This document shows positions 54,451-56,260 of a stretch of DNA of 56,260 bases, piece after piece. The notes under the pieces were generated by a model. The model saw only the letters and a program-made list of their open reading frames with translations, was not told where the DNA came from and ran no database searches. The stretch lies in assembly GCF_003992005.1 (NCBI RefSeq), contig NZ_RQVL01000014.1:1-56260 (forward strand), in the 5' to 3' direction. The stretch comes from Veillonella sp. VA139 (lineage in GTDB: Bacteria > Bacillota > Negativicutes > Veillonellales > Veillonellaceae). The position numbers and the translations under genes are program-made. Positions within the stretch are counted from its first letter, which is position 1. The number at the start of each line of letters is the position of its first letter.

Positions 54451-54780
54451 ATGTCACAAATTCTCTTATCAATATTTTACTTCATTCTAGCTGGCATTGC
54501 CGAAATCGGCGGTGGCTATTTAGTATGGCTTTATCTGAAAGATGACAAAAGCCCATGGTATATGCTCGCTGGAGCTATTACTCTCATCATTTACGGTATT
54601 ATTCCTACTTTACAAGAAGCACCTTTCGGTAAAGTTTATGCGGCCTATGGTGGCATCTTTATCGCCCTTTCTATTTTATGGGGCTATTATGTAGATGGTA
54701 TCACTCCTGATCGGTACGATATCATCGGAGGCATTGTGTCTATCATCGGAGTTTTGATTATTATGTATTATCCTCGGTAA
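54451..54780 (+). CDS. YnfA family small membrane protein (UPF0060)
   Basis: 109 aa, four predicted membrane helices, with the family features FILAGIAEIGGGYLVWLYL, TLQEAPFGKVYAAYGGIFI and the C-terminal DIIGGIVSIIGVLIIMY. YnfA proteins resemble SMR drug exporters. Strongly conserved length. Convergent with the Abi_2 gene, separated by a perfect 18-bp terminator. Confidence 0.9.
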   Translation: MSQILLSIFYFILAGIAEIGGGYLVWLYLKDDKSPWYMLAGAITLIIYGIIPTLQEAPFGKVYAAYGGIFIALSILWGYYVDGITPDRYDIIGGIVSIIGVLIIMYYPR

Positions 54781-54931
54781 TACACCTAATGAATGCGAAA
54801 CTGTATATAAGCAACTATTACTTCTCTATCTATACCGTCACTCCTAATGCATTAGAAGTATTACGACACAATGTATCCCCTTATATATACTTTTTTGGGA
54901 TACATCCATTACATCATATATACAAATATGC

Positions 54932-54985
54932 AAAAATCTCTAGTATAAGCTATGCCTTACGCACTCACTTATACTAGAGATTTTT
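54932..54985. terminator. Bidirectional terminator between ynfA and abi
   Basis: 18-bp perfect stem AAAAATCTCTAGTATAAG (54932-54949) with its complement (54968-54985), 18-base loop, A-run before and T-run after. Confidence 0.9.
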
Positions 54986-55034
54986 GTTATGTATTAAATT
55001 TTTAGTACTGTGCTTTTTTTGATTCATTGTTATC

Positions 55035-56039
55035 TTATACTTTTTCTAACTTTCTCTTATTATTTTGAACTTGCTTTGGTAGAGGCACAGGTACCATCCA
55101 TTCCTTACGTTCTAGCCAATCATTCGGAAACCCCATCATTTTAGGATTTACATGCTTACTATGTAAAATTAATTCTTTTATAAAATACACAAATGGATAT
55201 TCTGGATCTATTGATTTTAAAATTTCAGACATAACAATAATAGTATTATAAATCTTACTATCCAATTTTGATGTATCTAAACTAGAAAAAATAAGCCTAT
55301 CTTGTAAGCCTCGAACTGGCATAAATAACAATGGTGTTCTTTTATTCCAGAGTCGCCCATTATGTGCACATACATTTCTGACCCATCTCAAATGATTAAG
55401 TATAGATAACATCGGTCTATAATCAATAGAAAATATAGAAAAAATTGCTCTTTTATCACTTTTGGATTTTATACCATGTATCCAATTCAAAAGTTCACCT
55501 AATGTAAGAAATAATGCAGAAACCCATATTGGTGGTGTTGAAAAATCTTTATATTTTTCTCTATAATGCTTTGCAAACGTTTCATTACTTTTTTGATAAG
55601 ATCGAACTAACTTATCAAAAGCTGTTTCTGTAGAGCTCTCTTGACTTGGACTACATATTTCAGATTTAAATATATTAGTATCTTCATGAGGATGTGATGT
55701 ATTATAATGAGTAGCTAAATACTGTGCCCACAATGCTTTTACCGCTATCTCTATTTTTTCAATTCCAATCGATATCAAGCGTCTAAACTTTTGATCAAAT
55801 ATATAGGTCTGCTTTACCTGAGTCCATGTAGTACCTTCTACAAATGTATGAGTTCTAGGTGCACAATTAGGATAGTGTTCTTCATACATCCACCAATATC
55901 CACTTAATCTATAATATCCTACAGTATTTAACCAACGTCTTAAATCATATTCATCAGAAATATACATTCCCCGTTCTTTTAATTGCTTTATCTGCTCTTC
56001 AATTGTTGTGGGACGTTTTATACTAATACTAACAGTCAT
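55035..56039 (-). CDS. Abi_2 (AbiD/AbiF-type) abortive infection protein, HEPN fold
   Basis: 334 aa from ATG 56039 (AGAGGTG upstream); the longer frame crosses the leader hairpin. N terminus TTIEEQIKQLKERGM, then RWLNTVGYYRLSGYWWMYE, typical of Abi_2, a long helical region, and the HEPN signature WVRNVCAHNGRLWN (Arg-x4-6-His) near residue 220, expected of an RNase-type toxin. Such proteins stop phage growth by halting the cell. Visibly more AT-rich than the core genes. A short hairpin unit in front may be its RNA partner. Confidence 0.85.
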   Translation of the reverse strand: MTVSISIKRPTTIEEQIKQLKERGMYISDEYDLRRWLNTVGYYRLSGYWWMYEEHYPNCAPRTHTFVEGTTWTQVKQTYIFDQKFRRLISIGIEKIEIAVKALWAQYLATHYNTSHPHEDTNIFKSEICSPSQESSTETAFDKLVRSYQKSNETFAKHYREKYKDFSTPPIWVSALFLTLGELLNWIHGIKSKSDKRAIFSIFSIDYRPMLSILNHLRWVRNVCAHNGRLWNKRTPLLFMPVRGLQDRLIFSSLDTSKLDSKIYNTIIVMSEILKSIDPEYPFVYFIKELILHSKHVNPKMMGFPNDWLERKEWMVPVPLPKQVQNNKRKLEKV

Positions 56040-56062
56040 ATAGCAACACCTCTTATTAATAT

Positions 56063-56118
56063 AAAAAGACCCATCCTGGTGCGCTGTTGTCATAAAACTC
56101 TGAAGCGTGATGGGTACT
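56063..56118 (-). ncRNA. Candidate structured RNA upstream of the Abi_2 gene
   Basis: On the minus strand: TTGAAA, 17 bases, TACTAT, then ACCCATC, a nested CGCT/AGCG pair, GATGGGT and CTTTTT, all about 25 bases before the abi ribosome site. Stem arms on the plus strand are 56069-56075 and 56109-56115, inner pair 56082-56085 with 56104-56107. This would make an RNA of about 55 nt ending at a U-tract. Rfam holds an RNA family found upstream of abiF genes; whether this is a member I cannot test. Confidence 0.45.
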
Positions 56119-56260
56119 GTTATTATTATAGTACCATAGCTTATACTTCTTTTCAATCTTTTTTTCACTTTTATAATACAAAATATGAACGACATATGAT
56201 ATTGTCATAGTATAAACATAAATGAATTTGTCAAAGCATAGTACAATCTATATAGATAGG

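Noticed and set aside
1-56260. CRISPR array, tRNA or rRNA genes
   Set aside because: I found no regularly spaced repeats and no tRNA- or rRNA-like segments on either strand.

Overview
The window looks like a chromosomal segment of an anaerobic Negativicutes bacterium, most likely Veillonella or a close relative. This rests on the gene content: a fermentative C4-dicarboxylate/citrate repertoire, anaerobic oxidative-stress rubrerythrin, diaminopimelate-type cell wall genes with both DapL and Ddh, Gram-negative style signal peptides and moderately AT-rich DNA. The genus is an inference from protein resemblance, not a database result.

Layout. 0.1-4.1 kb: + strand housekeeping (dapL, ddh, ychF), with a 3-segment alternative-hairpin leader before ychF. 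4.2-6.7 kb: - strand selenium operon (DUF951, selD, yedF, DUF3343). 7.0-8.0 kb: rubrerythrin, whose 5' leader and long 3' untranslated region carry a series of hairpins sharing the tetraloop AAGT; I consider this the most novel signal here. 8.3-11.8 kb: exported small protein, a TcyP-like symporter and a divergent LysR regulator. 11.9-17.9 kb: accessory stretch with a large internally duplicated glycine-rich protein, a class I glutamine-amidotransferase-like hydrolase, an orphan nuclease-toxin tip, a YezG-like immunity protein and decayed coding fragments. 18.0-23.8 kb: citDEF-like lyase genes, DASS transporter and LysR regulator; the CitD carrier lacks the serine that normally holds the prosthetic group. 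23.8-37.0 kb: BI-1 family membrane protein, pyruvate kinase, DnaE, a TtdAB-type hydratase with its transporter and AraC regulator, YgjP-like protease and TypA.

37.1-48.2 kb is an AT-richer island: a tandemly duplicated DMP19 / Imm17 / TPR-DUF695-RraB unit (the second copy has lost Imm17), a run of small acidic immunity-like proteins without a toxin, and two toxin-antitoxin loci (58-aa antitoxin plus GNAT-like toxin; RelBE) each with a broken partial copy. This reads as a cassette bank of immunity and addiction genes. 48.3-54.8 kb returns to core genes: BASS transporter, cupin, HMA metallochaperone, TatA, pgl-zwf (oxidative pentose phosphate entry), a stand-alone rpsD, an exported protein and YnfA. 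55.0-56.2 kb carries an Abi_2 (HEPN) gene preceded by a short promoter-hairpin-U-tract unit that could be a small structured RNA.

No tRNA, rRNA, CRISPR array, complete insertion sequence or prophage was seen.
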